DNA of 64,000 nt from Rathayibacter sp. VKM Ac-2879 (lineage in GTDB: Bacteria > Actinomycetota > Actinomycetes > Actinomycetales > Microbacteriaceae): contig NZ_JADKSO010000001.1 in assembly GCF_015351245.1 (NCBI RefSeq), positions 248,001 through 312,000 on the forward strand, given 5' to 3'. Position numbers and translations under genes: made by a program. Positions within the stretch are counted from its first letter, which is position 1; each line of letters starts with the position of its first letter. The notes under the pieces were generated by a model, which ran no database searches, was not told where the DNA came from, and worked only from the letters and a program-made list of their open reading frames with translations. Positions 52,949 to 62,097 of the stretch are shown piece by piece.

Positions 52949-53953
52949 TCAGTACTTACGGTCGGGCAGGGCGGTCTTCGCAGCGTCGGGCGAGTCGAAG
53001 GTCTTGCTCGGGACGACGATCGACGAGTCGACCTTGTCACCGGCGAGGGTCTTCTTCACGGCGTCGAGCGCGGTCTCGCCGAACAGCGGGTTGTACTCAG
53101 CGACGAAGCTGAGCTGACCGTCCGCGAGCGCCTGGAGGGCGTTCTTGGTGCCGTCGATCGTGGCGATCTTGACGTCCTTGCCCGGGGTGAGGCCAGCCTC
53201 CTGGACGGCCTGGATGACGCCGAGGCCCATCTCGTCGTTCTGGGCGAAGACCATCTGGACGTCGTTGTTGTTCGACTTCAGAACGGTCTCGAAGACGCTC
53301 TTGGCTTCCTCGGTCGACCAGTTCGCGGTCTGCGCACCGATCTTGACGAAGGCGCTGTCCTTGCCGATGACGTCGTCCCAGCCCTCGTTGCGCTCGTTGA
53401 CGACCGAGACACCGGCGGGGCCCTCAAGCGTGAAGTACTTCGCGCCGTTCGGGAACTCCTTCTTGGCCCAGTCGGCGACCGAGGTGCTGACGGCGATGTT
53501 GTCAGGCGCGATGCGGGTGACGTAGAGGTCGGTGTTGTTCGGCTCGATGCCGCGGTCGATCAGGATGACCGGGATGTCGGCCTCCTTGGCGCGCTGGAGC
53601 GAGTCCTCCCAGCCGGAGCCTTCGGTCGCCGACAGCAGGATGACGTCGACGCCCTCGTCCACGAACGAGGTGAAGGAGTCGATCTGCGACTTCTGGTCAC
53701 CGTTGGTGGCGGGAGCGTACTTGAGGTCGAAGCCAGCGTCCTTGGTGAACGTGTCCTCGATGTTGGTCTCGTTCGCCTGGCGCCATGCGCCCTCGGGGCC
53801 GACGGCCACGAAGCCGACGGTGATGAGCTTGCCCGGGTCCGTGGTCGAGCCGGAGCCCGAGTCGGAGTCGGCCGAGCAGCCGGCGAGGCCGAATGCGAGC
53901 GCGCCGATGGTGGCCAGGCTCAGGAACTGGCCGATACGCCTCGTCTTGGACAT
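52949..53953 (-). CDS. Sugar-binding lipoprotein (YtfQ-like)
   Basis: 334 residues; AAGGAGGAG before the ATG at 53953 is an excellent site. Lipobox ALAFGLAGC. The mature domain is a periplasmic-binding-protein type 1 fold: TVGFVAVGPEGAWRQANETN, FVDEGVDVILLSATEGSGWE with AKEADIPVILIDRGI, and IATIDGTKNALQALADGQLS. The SATEGSGWEDSLQRAKEA segment is very close to YtfQ and its actinobacterial and bifidobacterial relatives. It would bind a furanose or pentose outside the cell. First gene of the operon; an operator lies 145 bases upstream. Confidence 0.93.
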   Translation of the reverse strand: MSKTRRIGQFLSLATIGALAFGLAGCSADSDSGSGSTTDPGKLITVGFVAVGPEGAWRQANETNIEDTFTKDAGFDLKYAPATNGDQKSQIDSFTSFVDEGVDVILLSATEGSGWEDSLQRAKEADIPVILIDRGIEPNNTDLYVTRIAPDNIAVSTSVADWAKKEFPNGAKYFTLEGPAGVSVVNERNEGWDDVIGKDSAFVKIGAQTANWSTEEAKSVFETVLKSNNNDVQMVFAQNDEMGLGVIQAVQEAGLTPGKDVKIATIDGTKNALQALADGQLSFVAEYNPLFGETALDAVKKTLAGDKVDSSIVVPSKTFDSPDAAKTALPDRKY

Positions 53954-54097
53954 AGATCTCCTCCTTGAGATCGCGGGCACAGGGAAGTACCCGAGATGTG
54001 TGTGGGCTGAAGCGCCCTGAATGCGGGCCTGGTGGCCCGCGTGCGGTGAGTGCAGGATGATGTGCAGTGGAGCCGACGATGCGGCGCCTGGTGGGAA

Positions 54098-54111
54098 TGT
54101 TACCGTGAACA
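54098..54111. promoter_or_regulatory. LacI-type operator before the YtfQ-like gene
   Basis: TGTTACCGTGAACA, flanked as GGAA...TTCC to extend the dyad. The 14-mer is identical, in reverse complement, to 48939-48952 in front of the GH43 gene. It is 145 bases before the binding-protein start at 53953. Confidence 0.78.
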
Positions 54112-54223
54112 ATTCCAGCGATGCAACAGGTTCAGAGCCCCGTCGATAACGATCAGGTTTCGGCCGCTCGGGCAGGATGGCTCCGCGTCCCGGGCTCCTC
54201 CCGAGCGCTCTCCAGAGGACACG

Positions 54224-55789
54224 TCACCACGATTCGTCGGAGTCGGTGGTGTCGGCGGCGATCATCTCGACGATCGTGTCGACGGTGAGGCCGGGCCCGT
54301 TGCTGACCTCGCCGATCTTCTCGCGGTCCTTGAACACCACGATGCGATCGCTGAGGCGCACCACCTCCTCTAGCTCCGACGAGATGTAGACGACCGAGAC
54401 GCCCTCGCGGGCGAGCTGGGCGATGTGCGCCTGGATCTCGACCTTCGACGCCACATCGATGCCGCGCGCGGGCTCGTCCAGCACGAGGAGGCGCGGTCGG
54501 GTCGCGAGCCAGCGAGCCAGCACGACCTTCTGCTGGTTGCCGCCCGAGAGGTACTTGACCGGGATATCGGGATCGGCCGGAGAGATGTTGAGCGCCTCGA
54601 CGTATGTGGCAACCAGAGAGTCGGTCTCGGCGGCCGACAGCGGATGCGCCCAACCGCGCAACGCCTGCAGGCCCAGCACGAGGTTCTCGCGGAGAGACAG
54701 GTCGCCGATGATGCCGTCCTCGCGGCGGTTCTCGCTCGAGTGCGCGATGCGGTGCCGCAGACCCGAGACGGGATCCGTGATGTGCGCCGGCTCACCGTCG
54801 ATCAGCACCTCACCCGAGTCGGGCCTCTCGACGCCGCTGAGCAGCGACGCGAGCTCGGTCCGGCCAGAGCCGCGGAGGCCCGCGAAGCCGACGATCTCGC
54901 CGCGGTGCAGCTCCAGATCGGTGGGGCCGACCGCTCCGCGCCTGCCGATGCCCACCGCCCGGTAGACCGCCGGGCCGACGGGCTGCTGACGGTGCTCGCG
55001 GCGCTCGGAGCCGATCTGCCGCAACGCGTCGATGTCCTTGCCGATCATCTTCGCGATCAGCTCGGCCCGATCCATGGCCCGGGCCGGGTACTCACCCTCG
55101 GTGCAGCCGTCGCGCAGCACCGTCACCCGATCGCTGAGAGTGAGGACCTGCTCGAGGAAGTGCGAGACGAAGAGGATCGCGACGCCCTGGTCGCGGAGCC
55201 TCCGCAGCACCGTGAAGAGGCGGGCGACGTCGCCGAGGTCGAGGCTCGAGGTGGGCTCGTCGAGGACGAGGACCCGCGGTCGCCCGACCATCGCGCGGCT
55301 GATCGCGACGAGCTGCCGGATCGCGGGGGAGAGCGAGCGCAGCGGCAGGCGAGGATCGAGATCCTCCAGCCCCAGCTCGGCCAGCATCTCGGCGGCCCGC
55401 TTGTGCGTGCGCGACCACGAGATGCCCAGGTGCCCGCGGATCTCGTGCCCGATCATCACGTTCTCCCCGATGCTCAGGTTGTCCGTGAGCCGCTCGTCCT
55501 GGAACACCGCCGTGATGCCGGCTGCCTTCGCGTCCGCCGGACCCGAGAAGCGGCGAGCGACTCCGTCCAGGAGGATCTCGCCCGCATCGGGCTGGTGGAT
55601 GCCGGTGAGGGTCTTGATGAGCGTCGACTTGCCGGCGCCGTTCTCGCCCATCAGCCCGTGGATCTCGCCGGGGATCAGACGCAGCCGGGCGTCACGGAGC
55701 GCCGGGCCGGAGGAGAAGGACACGCAGATGCCCGTCATCTCGACGACGGGAGCCTCAAGAGGCGGAGTCGTCCGCGAGGGGATCGCCAC
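54224..55789 (-). CDS. Second sugar ABC ATPase, paralog of the YtfR-like protein
   Basis: 521 residues with two ATPase halves, same layout as 51252-52826: Walker A GENGAGKST, SLSPAIRQLVAISRAM, VLVLDEPTSSLD; then GLRGSGRTELASLLSG, LSGGNQQKVVLARWLA and LLVLDEPARGIDVASK. Long stretches (for example GKSTLIKTLTGI and AILFVSHFLEQV) are near-identical to the other copy. It has no permease or binding-protein genes of its own and lies before the YtfQ-like gene on the same strand. It may energise the same importer or a distant one; intact by motif. Confidence 0.92.
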   Translation of the reverse strand: MAIPSRTTPPLEAPVVEMTGICVSFSSGPALRDARLRLIPGEIHGLMGENGAGKSTLIKTLTGIHQPDAGEILLDGVARRFSGPADAKAAGITAVFQDERLTDNLSIGENVMIGHEIRGHLGISWSRTHKRAAEMLAELGLEDLDPRLPLRSLSPAIRQLVAISRAMVGRPRVLVLDEPTSSLDLGDVARLFTVLRRLRDQGVAILFVSHFLEQVLTLSDRVTVLRDGCTEGEYPARAMDRAELIAKMIGKDIDALRQIGSERREHRQQPVGPAVYRAVGIGRRGAVGPTDLELHRGEIVGFAGLRGSGRTELASLLSGVERPDSGEVLIDGEPAHITDPVSGLRHRIAHSSENRREDGIIGDLSLRENLVLGLQALRGWAHPLSAAETDSLVATYVEALNISPADPDIPVKYLSGGNQQKVVLARWLATRPRLLVLDEPARGIDVASKVEIQAHIAQLAREGVSVVYISSELEEVVRLSDRIVVFKDREKIGEVSNGPGLTVDTIVEMIAADTTDSDESW

Positions 55790-55891
55790 GTGCCGTCCTC
55801 GGTTCGTGAGCGGCGTGCCGTCGGGGACCGGCGCGCCTGGGGCTGCGGGAGATGATACGCGAGCGGCGGCAGGCGGATCATTCCAGGTCGG

Positions 55892-56893
55892 TCACGCTCG
55901 TGGCGGCGCCGTGGAGTCGCGGATCACGAGCTCGGTCGCGATCCGGGTGCGCTGAGGGATCTCCTGCCCGCGGATGCGGGCGTGGATGACCTCGGCGACG
56001 GTCGTGCCGAGCTTGTCGAAGTCTTGCCGCACCGTCGTGAGGGGCGGAAGGAAGTGCCGCGCGGTCGGAAGGTCGTCGAAGCCGATGATGCTGACGTCCT
56101 GGGGCACGCGGATGCCCTTCTCGAGGAGTCCGTGGATCACTCCGAGCGCCATCTCGTCGTTGGCCACGACCATTGCGGTGAAGTCGGGGACCGACCGCAG
56201 GCCCGCCGCGAAGTCGTAGCCGGAGTCGGGCGTCCAGTCGCCGATGACGATCGGGCGCTCGTGCATGCCCCAGGACTTCGCCCTGCTGTGGAACGCGCGT
56301 TCCCTGGCCCGGGCGTCGAGCCAGTCGAGCGGGCCGGCCAGGTGCAGGACGTCCCGGTGGCCGAGGCCGGCGAGGTGGTCGACGGCCTGGGTCATCCCGG
56401 CCTGCTGGTCGACTGAGACAGTGAGGAAGTTGGGGTCTCTGTCCGACTTGACGACGAGCGTGGGCACGCCGATCTCGACTGTCCGCAGGGTGGCGACGGA
56501 GGAGGAGCGGGGCGCGATCACGCAGAGAGCGTCGATCCCGAGTCCCGTGAGGTGCTCGATCGCGTCGACCGGGCTCATGTCGAGGTCGGGGCGGAGGGCG
56601 ACCGAGGTGATCGAGTAGCCCTTCTCGCGTGCGGCGCGCTCGATGGCGCGCAAAGTGCTGGACGGGCCGAACTCGGCTCCGCTCTCGATCATCACGCCGA
56701 TGCGGTCGGTGCGCTGGGTGACGAGGGAGCGGGCGGCGATGTTGGGTCGATAGTTGAGTTCGTCGACCGCCTCGAGGACCCTCTTGCGGGTCGACTCCTT
56801 GATGTTCGGATGCCCGCTCAGCACCCGCGAGACCGTCATGTGCGAGACGCCCGCCACCGCCGCGACATGGCGGAGGTTGGGTCTATCGACCAT
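55892..56893 (-). CDS. LacI family transcriptional regulator of the arabinan module
   Basis: 333 residues from the ATG at 56893, with GGAGGAGG before it. The helix-turn-helix is LRHVAAVAGVSHMTVSRVLS, with NYRPNIAARSLVTQR as hinge. The recognition helix carries His-Met (SHMTVSRV) where the other LacI protein has Gly-Gln, in line with the different centres of the two operator types. The effector domain ends in FDDLPTARHFLPPLTTVRQD. It probably controls the GH43 gene and the importer through TGTTACCGTGAACA. It is upstream of the second ATPase gene on the same strand, with a 102-bp gap. Confidence 0.92.
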   Translation of the reverse strand: MVDRPNLRHVAAVAGVSHMTVSRVLSGHPNIKESTRKRVLEAVDELNYRPNIAARSLVTQRTDRIGVMIESGAEFGPSSTLRAIERAAREKGYSITSVALRPDLDMSPVDAIEHLTGLGIDALCVIAPRSSSVATLRTVEIGVPTLVVKSDRDPNFLTVSVDQQAGMTQAVDHLAGLGHRDVLHLAGPLDWLDARARERAFHSRAKSWGMHERPIVIGDWTPDSGYDFAAGLRSVPDFTAMVVANDEMALGVIHGLLEKGIRVPQDVSIIGFDDLPTARHFLPPLTTVRQDFDKLGTTVAEVIHARIRGQEIPQRTRIATELVIRDSTAPPRA

Positions 56894-57168
56894 CGACGAC
56901 CTCCTCCGCTCCCCGGGCGGACCACCCGCGCACGCGCCCTCCCGGCGTTGGCGACGCGAAGAAGGCTCGGCGGCCGGGAATCCGTCCAGCATAGTCAGCG
57001 GAGCCGTTCTGGCACGCGTGGGGGGCGGACGATCTGCGCTCGGACGACCGGACACGCCGCTCCCGCTACCGGAGCGCAGGGAGGGGAGGCGCGAGCCCGG
57101 CGAGGACGCCTCTCTCCTGCACGGGATTGGCCGCCCTGCACTCCGATACGGGTACTGTCGTGAGCCTC

Positions 57169-57747
57169 ATGGCACGCGACAACGAACCTCTCGTCACCCT
57201 CACCGATCCGCTCGAAGAGCGCCTGCGCGCCCAGGTCGTCCGCGAGGGGGAGCGGGTGGTCGCCCTTCGCGCCGCGGCCCTTCTCGGCGGTGGCTACGAA
57301 GGCGAGTCGTTCCTTCTTACCGTCGGTGGCGAGCACGCCGAGGGCATCCTGAAGGGTGCGCCCTCCCTCTACTGGCCGGAGCTCTGGGGCGCCCGCGCCC
57401 TGCTCTACGTCTGGGACGAGCAGGCGGCCGACGCGGTGACCGCCGGCCTGGTAAATCCGGCGTGGCGCGTGCGGGAGATGTGCGCGCGGGTCTGCGCGGA
57501 GCGCGTGCTCGGCGGGCAGAAGAGGCTCGCCCGTGTGACGACCGACGAGCACCCCCGCGTGCGTGCGGCCGGGGCGCGGGCGCTCGTCGCCGCGGCGCTC
57601 GCGGGCCTCGCCTCCGGACGCGACGAGAAGGGCGAGTTCGCGGCGAGCGTCCAGGCGACGCTCACGACGATGCTGCGCGACCCCGACCGCGAGGTGCGCC
57701 GCGTCGCCCAGCAGTCCGCCGACGCCCTCCGGTCGGCTCGCCGCTGA
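57169..57747 (+). CDS. HEAT-repeat protein
   Basis: 192 residues from the ATG at 57169. Two halves: an N-terminal part with a glycine-rich region (AALLGGGYEGESFLLTVGGE) and a C-terminal set of helical HEAT-type repeats: VTAGLVNPAWRVREMCARVC, VTTDEHPRVRAAGARALVAA and TTMLRDPDREVRRVAQQSAD, each with the buried Val-Arg-x-x-Ala pattern. HEAT repeats make a protein-binding surface; no enzymatic residues. It is followed 34 bases later by the CoA-transferase gene, so it may be co-transcribed. Divergent from the LacI gene. Confidence 0.75.
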   Translation: MARDNEPLVTLTDPLEERLRAQVVREGERVVALRAAALLGGGYEGESFLLTVGGEHAEGILKGAPSLYWPELWGARALLYVWDEQAADAVTAGLVNPAWRVREMCARVCAERVLGGQKRLARVTTDEHPRVRAAGARALVAAALAGLASGRDEKGEFAASVQATLTTMLRDPDREVRRVAQQSADALRSARR

Positions 57748-57781
57748 TCGGGCCGCCCCCGACGCGATCGAAAGGCCGACC

Positions 57782-59014
57782 ATGACCGCTCCTCCGGCGC
57801 CGCTCGCGGGCGTCCGCGTCCTCGAGCTCGGCAACTTCATCGCCGCGCCGACCGCGGGCCGGCTCCTCGCCGACTTCGGCGCTGACGTGATCAAGGTCGA
57901 GCGGCCGGAGACCGGCGACGAGCTGCGCAAGTGGCGCCTGCACGAGGGCTCCGAGACCTCGCTCCTCTTTCATACGCTGAATCGCAACAAACGCTCGATC
58001 GTCCTCGACCTGCGCACCCCGGAGGGGCGTGACGCGGTGCGCGGCCTCGCCGCCGAGTGCGACGTGGTCCTCGAGAACTTCCGGCCCGGCACTCTCGAGC
58101 GCTGGGGAATCGGTCCCGCGGTACTCGACGAGGCGAATCCCGAGATCGTGATCGGGCGTATCTCGGCGTTCGGCCAGACGGGGCCGCTCTCGGCACGACC
58201 GGGCTTCGCGGCGGTGGCGGAGGCGATGGGCGGCTTCCGCGAGCTGGTCGGCGACCCCGATCGCCCGCCGGTGCGCGTCGGCGTCTCGATCGGCGACTCC
58301 ATCGCGGGCCTCTATGCGGGCTACGGCGTGATGATGGCGCTGTTCCAGCGCGAGACGCGTCGCGCCTCCGGACAGGGACCCGCGCCGCTCGTCGAGCGGG
58401 TCGTCGATGTCGCCCTCAACGAGGCGATGCTCTCGATGATGGAATCGCTCATCCCCGACTACCAGGCGCATGGAATCGTGCGTGAGCGCGTCGGCGGACG
58501 GATGGAGGGGATCGCGCCGACGAACGCCTACGGCTGCGCCGACGGCGCCAGCATCGTCATCGCCGGCAACGCCGACGCGATCTTCCAGCGTCTGATGCGC
58601 CTCATCGGCCGCAGCGACCTGGCCGAGGACCCGGGGCTTGCCAGCAACGAGCTCCGCTGGGTTCGCCGCGACGAGCTCGACGCGGCGATCGGCGCGTGGA
58701 CGGCCGGGCTGAGTGCCTCTGCGGCGCTCGCGATCCTCGACGAGCAGGGTGTCCCCTCCGGCCCGATCTTCACCGCGGCCGACATCAGCGCAAGCGAGCA
58801 GTACGCCGCGCGCGGCATGATCCAGCCGTTCGACGTCGAGGACGCGGGCCGCACCCTCGTCGCCGTCGGATTCCCGGGCATCGTCCCGGTGCTCGGCGAT
58901 CGCTCGCTGCCGATCCGCACGCTCGCGCCCGCCCTGGGCCACGACACCGCGGAGGTGCTGGCGATGCTCAAGCGCACGCCTCCCGAGACCGAGACCCCGG
59001 GCGACGGGCGATGA
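57782..59014 (+). CDS. CaiB/BaiF family (class III) CoA-transferase
   Basis: 410 residues. GAAAGG precedes the ATG at 57782. Family pattern: LAGVRVLELGNFIAAPTAGR, LLADFGADVIKVERPETGDE, KRSIVLDLRTPEGRDAV, ISAFGQTGPLSARPGFAAVA, and the catalytic Asp in GVSIGDSIAGLYAGYGVMMA. Class III transferases move CoA between dicarboxylic or hydroxy acids. Its stop overlaps the next gene by four bases (ATGA), which strongly suggests a joint pathway: activation of 3-hydroxy-3-methylglutarate (or citramalate-like acid) and then cleavage. This assignment is inference from the pair. Confidence 0.92.
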   Translation: MTAPPAPLAGVRVLELGNFIAAPTAGRLLADFGADVIKVERPETGDELRKWRLHEGSETSLLFHTLNRNKRSIVLDLRTPEGRDAVRGLAAECDVVLENFRPGTLERWGIGPAVLDEANPEIVIGRISAFGQTGPLSARPGFAAVAEAMGGFRELVGDPDRPPVRVGVSIGDSIAGLYAGYGVMMALFQRETRRASGQGPAPLVERVVDVALNEAMLSMMESLIPDYQAHGIVRERVGGRMEGIAPTNAYGCADGASIVIAGNADAIFQRLMRLIGRSDLAEDPGLASNELRWVRRDELDAAIGAWTAGLSASAALAILDEQGVPSGPIFTAADISASEQYAARGMIQPFDVEDAGRTLVAVGFPGIVPVLGDRSLPIRTLAPALGHDTAEVLAMLKRTPPETETPGDGR

Positions 59015-59937
59015 GCGCTCTGACGGCCGCCCGTCTACGCGACGTGACCCTGCGCGACGGCCTGCAGCTGACCGGCAAGCTGCTGTCGACGCCGCGCAAG
59101 GTCGAGCTGGCGCGAGCGCTGCTCGCGGCGGGCGTACCCGAGCTCGAGATCGGCTCGATGGCGCGCACCGACCTCGTGCCTCCGATGGCGAACACGCTCG
59201 AGGTGATCGCCGCCCTCACTCCCGAGGAGCTCGAGCGTTGCTGGGTGTGGGTCGCGACTCCCCGCCACGTCGAGCGCGCCGCCGCTGCGGGCGCCCGACG
59301 GTTCCAGTACTGCTTCTCGGCATCCGACTCGCACAACCGGGCCAACATCGGGCGCTCGACCGAGGCGAGCCTCGACGCGATGCCGGAGGCGGTGGCGTTC
59401 GCGCACGATGTCGGCGGGCGGATCCAGCTGTGCATCGCGACGTCGTTCACCTGCCCGTTCGAGGGAGCGGTCGATCCCGACCGGGTGATCGCACTCGCGC
59501 AGGATACGCGCGCCGAGGGAGCGGAGGACGTCGTGATCTGCGACACGCTCGGCCAGGCGCACCCCGGCCAAGTCGCCTCCTTGATCGGCCGGGTCGCGGC
59601 CGAGACTCCCCGGCGCGAGATCGTCTTCCACGGGCACGACACCTGGGGCTCGGGCGTCGCCAACGCGATCGCGGCCGTGCAGGCCGGCGCGGGCGTCGTC
59701 GACGGGGCCCTCGGAGGCCTCGGTGGCTGCCCTTTCGCGCCGGGAGCGAGCGGCAACACGGCAAGCGAGGATCTCCTCTTCGCGCTACGACCGGCATGGC
59801 TCACCCCCTCCGCGTTCGCCGCCATCGTCGGTCAGTCGGAGGCGGTGCTCGCCGACCTCGGCGAGCCCAACCGTTCCAGGGCCCGCGAGGGTGCGCGCTC
59901 GAACGCGCCCGCCTTCGCGTGGGCCGTGGGCCGCTGA
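59011..59937 (+). CDS. Hydroxymethylglutaryl-CoA lyase-like enzyme
   Basis: 308 residues. DRE-TIM barrel: RLRDVTLRDGLQLTGKLLST at the start (the Asp and Arg of the metal-binding turn), FQYCFSASDSHNRANIGRST, HGHDTWGSGVANAIAAV (metal His pair), and the lyase signature GALGGLGGCPFAPGASGNTA with the active-site Cys. It would split HMG-CoA into acetyl-CoA and acetoacetate, or a related citramalyl-CoA-type substrate. Translationally coupled to the CoA-transferase. Some replacements at the start (TLRDG instead of PRDG) make the exact substrate uncertain. Confidence 0.9.
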   Translation: MSALTAARLRDVTLRDGLQLTGKLLSTPRKVELARALLAAGVPELEIGSMARTDLVPPMANTLEVIAALTPEELERCWVWVATPRHVERAAAAGARRFQYCFSASDSHNRANIGRSTEASLDAMPEAVAFAHDVGGRIQLCIATSFTCPFEGAVDPDRVIALAQDTRAEGAEDVVICDTLGQAHPGQVASLIGRVAAETPRREIVFHGHDTWGSGVANAIAAVQAGAGVVDGALGGLGGCPFAPGASGNTASEDLLFALRPAWLTPSAFAAIVGQSEAVLADLGEPNRSRAREGARSNAPAFAWAVGR

Positions 59938-60148
59938 GGCGCCATCCGGCCGCCGGACCACGGAACCTCTCCCGTCGCACCGATGAGCCTCCTTCCTCGG
60001 CGTGCCCCGGCCAGGCGTTCGGTGCACCTCGCCAAGCCCTTTACCGGCAGGAGAGGTTCGGCCTGTGAATGAGGCCTTCCTCGCAAGAGGTGTCCGCGGC
60101 GACTATTCCGCTTCTCGGGCTCACGACAACGCCTGACACCAGTCGCGG

Positions 60149-60874
60149 ATGTCTTCCACCCGCATGGCTCCTGACCACTGCGGTGCGACCGCTACAGTCA
60201 AGGCCGTGATCGTGACTCCTCCCGGCGCCGCACGCGGGATCGTCCTCTTCGGTCCGGGTGCTGGCGGCGACCCCGCTCGATACGACGTGCTCCTCACCGC
60301 CGCCGCAGCCGCGGGATTCATCGTCACGGCACCGACACACGAGCGCTTCGACAACAGAACCGTGACGAATGAGCAGATGCAGCAACGTGCTGTCGGATTG
60401 GCCGAATCGCTTCGTGAGATAGACCGGCAAGACCTGCCCGTCGTCGCCGCAGGGCACTCCGTCGGAGGATGGGCTGCGCTCTGCCTTGCCGGTGCGCAAC
60501 CGTGGGGCCGTCACCGTCACCCCATCCCCGTGCCCGTCGAATCCCGGGTGGTGAAAGTCGTTGCCCTTGCGCCGACTGTGGGGTGGTTTCAGGCGCCGGG
60601 CGCGCTCGACACTCTCCGCGTTCCGGTCATCGTGCTGGCGGGAGCAGCCGACGCGGTAACGCCGTCGACGACCGCAGAGATCCTCCGCGCTGCCCCCGCT
60701 GAGGTCCGCGTGCACACCTACGAGGGCGCCGGGCATCTCGACTTCTTAAGCGCACTCCCGCCGTCCGTCACACCCACCCCTGGTCTCGACCACAAAGCCT
60801 TCATCACATCACTCGCTGCCGACTTCGTTGAAGCCCTCAGCGAGAACATCCCCGCCGAACGGGGAGGCGACTAG
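60149..60874 (+). CDS. Alpha/beta hydrolase
   Basis: 241 residues. Nucleophile Ser104 in AAGHSVGGWAA, acid in AGAADAVTP, His in GAGHLDFLSAL. The oxyanion region is GIVLFGPGAGGDPARYDVLL. This pattern is close to dienelactone hydrolase-like and prolyl-oligopeptidase-like serine hydrolases. The start is uncertain: ATGs at 60149 and 60164 are both in frame and no clear ribosome site is visible. GC content here is slightly lower than in the neighbours. Substrate unknown; stands alone. Confidence 0.85.
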   Translation: MSSTRMAPDHCGATATVKAVIVTPPGAARGIVLFGPGAGGDPARYDVLLTAAAAAGFIVTAPTHERFDNRTVTNEQMQQRAVGLAESLREIDRQDLPVVAAGHSVGGWAALCLAGAQPWGRHRHPIPVPVESRVVKVVALAPTVGWFQAPGALDTLRVPVIVLAGAADAVTPSTTAEILRAAPAEVRVHTYEGAGHLDFLSALPPSVTPTPGLDHKAFITSLAADFVEALSENIPAERGGD

Positions 60875-61018
60875 TGCTCAATCGACGAGGGACCTGCCAC
60901 TGGTCATGACGTGGTCGCCGGCCGGGTCAGGCAACGCCGTAGTGCGTCAGCGTGAGGCGGCGAAGCGCTCATCCCTTTCCGACGTCGTCGACTGCGCGCG
61001 TCCTCGATGGCTCTGGCG

Positions 61019-61855
61019 TCAGCTGGCGGGGATCGTTCCGGTGAGGAGCAGCCCGGAGAGCACGAGGGCGAGGGCGACCCGGTAGACGACGAAGACACCG
61101 AAGCCGTGCCTCGCGACGTAGCGCAGCAGCCACGCGATGGAGGCGTAGGCGACGACGAAGGAGACGGCGGTGGCGACGAGAGTCGGGATCCAGCCGACGC
61201 TCGCGCTGACGTCGGAGGCTGCTGTCGCCGCTTCGTACGCGCCGGCGGCGGTGAGAGCGGGAATGGAGAGGTAGAACGCGAACTTCGTCGCGGTCACCCG
61301 ATCCAGTCCACGGAACAGGCCACCACTGATCGTCGCTCCCGATCGGGAGACGCCGGGGATCAACGCGACGCACTGCACGAGGCCGATGACGATCGCGTCC
61401 TTCAGCGTGACCGCACGACGGTCTTTTGTCTCGGAGCCGACGCGTTCGGCGATGAGCATCACGACGCTCCAGCCGAGCAGGGCGGCGACGACGACCCAGA
61501 GGTTGCGGAGGCCCCCGCTGATCAGATCTTTCCCGAGGAAGCCGACGACGCCGATGGGGATCGACCCGAGGATGACGTACCAGGCGATCCGATAGTTCGT
61601 CCGTCGCCGTTGCGAGGGGTGACGGAGGCCAACGAACCACGCGGTGACGAGTTCGACGATGTCGTTGCGGAAGAAGAGGAGCACGGCGGCGATTGCGCCG
61701 ACTTGAATGATCGCGGTGAACGCCGTCACGCCGACGTCATCGACCCTCAGGCCTAGGAGCTTCTCGGCGATGGTGAGGTGCCCAGTGCTGGAGACCGGAA
61801 GGAACTCGGTCAGCCCCTCGATGATGCCGAGGATGATCGCCTGCAGGATGTCCAT
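61019..61855 (-). CDS. uppP: Undecaprenyl-diphosphatase (BacA/UppP)
   Basis: 278 residues with about eight helices. The two conserved motifs are complete: the Glu-rich N-terminal GIIEGLTEFLPVSSTGHL (with E-x3-E and the SSTGH loop) and the later PGVSRSGATISGGLFRGLDR (the Arg/Ser phosphate site). The enzyme removes a phosphate from undecaprenyl pyrophosphate in the membrane, returning the lipid carrier for peptidoglycan and glycopolymer synthesis, and gives bacitracin resistance. Single gene. Confidence 0.95.
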   Translation of the reverse strand: MDILQAIILGIIEGLTEFLPVSSTGHLTIAEKLLGLRVDDVGVTAFTAIIQVGAIAAVLLFFRNDIVELVTAWFVGLRHPSQRRRTNYRIAWYVILGSIPIGVVGFLGKDLISGGLRNLWVVVAALLGWSVVMLIAERVGSETKDRRAVTLKDAIVIGLVQCVALIPGVSRSGATISGGLFRGLDRVTATKFAFYLSIPALTAAGAYEAATAASDVSASVGWIPTLVATAVSFVVAYASIAWLLRYVARHGFGVFVVYRVALALVLSGLLLTGTIPAS

Positions 61856-62097
61856 CGGGTCCGTTCGTGTCAGAAGTGAGGATCGCGAGGGATCCCGGGA
61901 ATGCTACTGAGAGTAGGGACTGCGCCGGCTGCGTCGAGGCGCACACCGTGTCGCTTTGTGCATCTTCACCGAGCCCCGAGAAGACCACCGGTTATGCGCG
62001 TCGGCGGCGTGTTCCGCTTTTTGTGTATCGGCGCGGATCGTGCGAGTAGGACCGCTCGCGAATGATGGAACCGACCACGAGAGTCGGGTGCCGCGAG

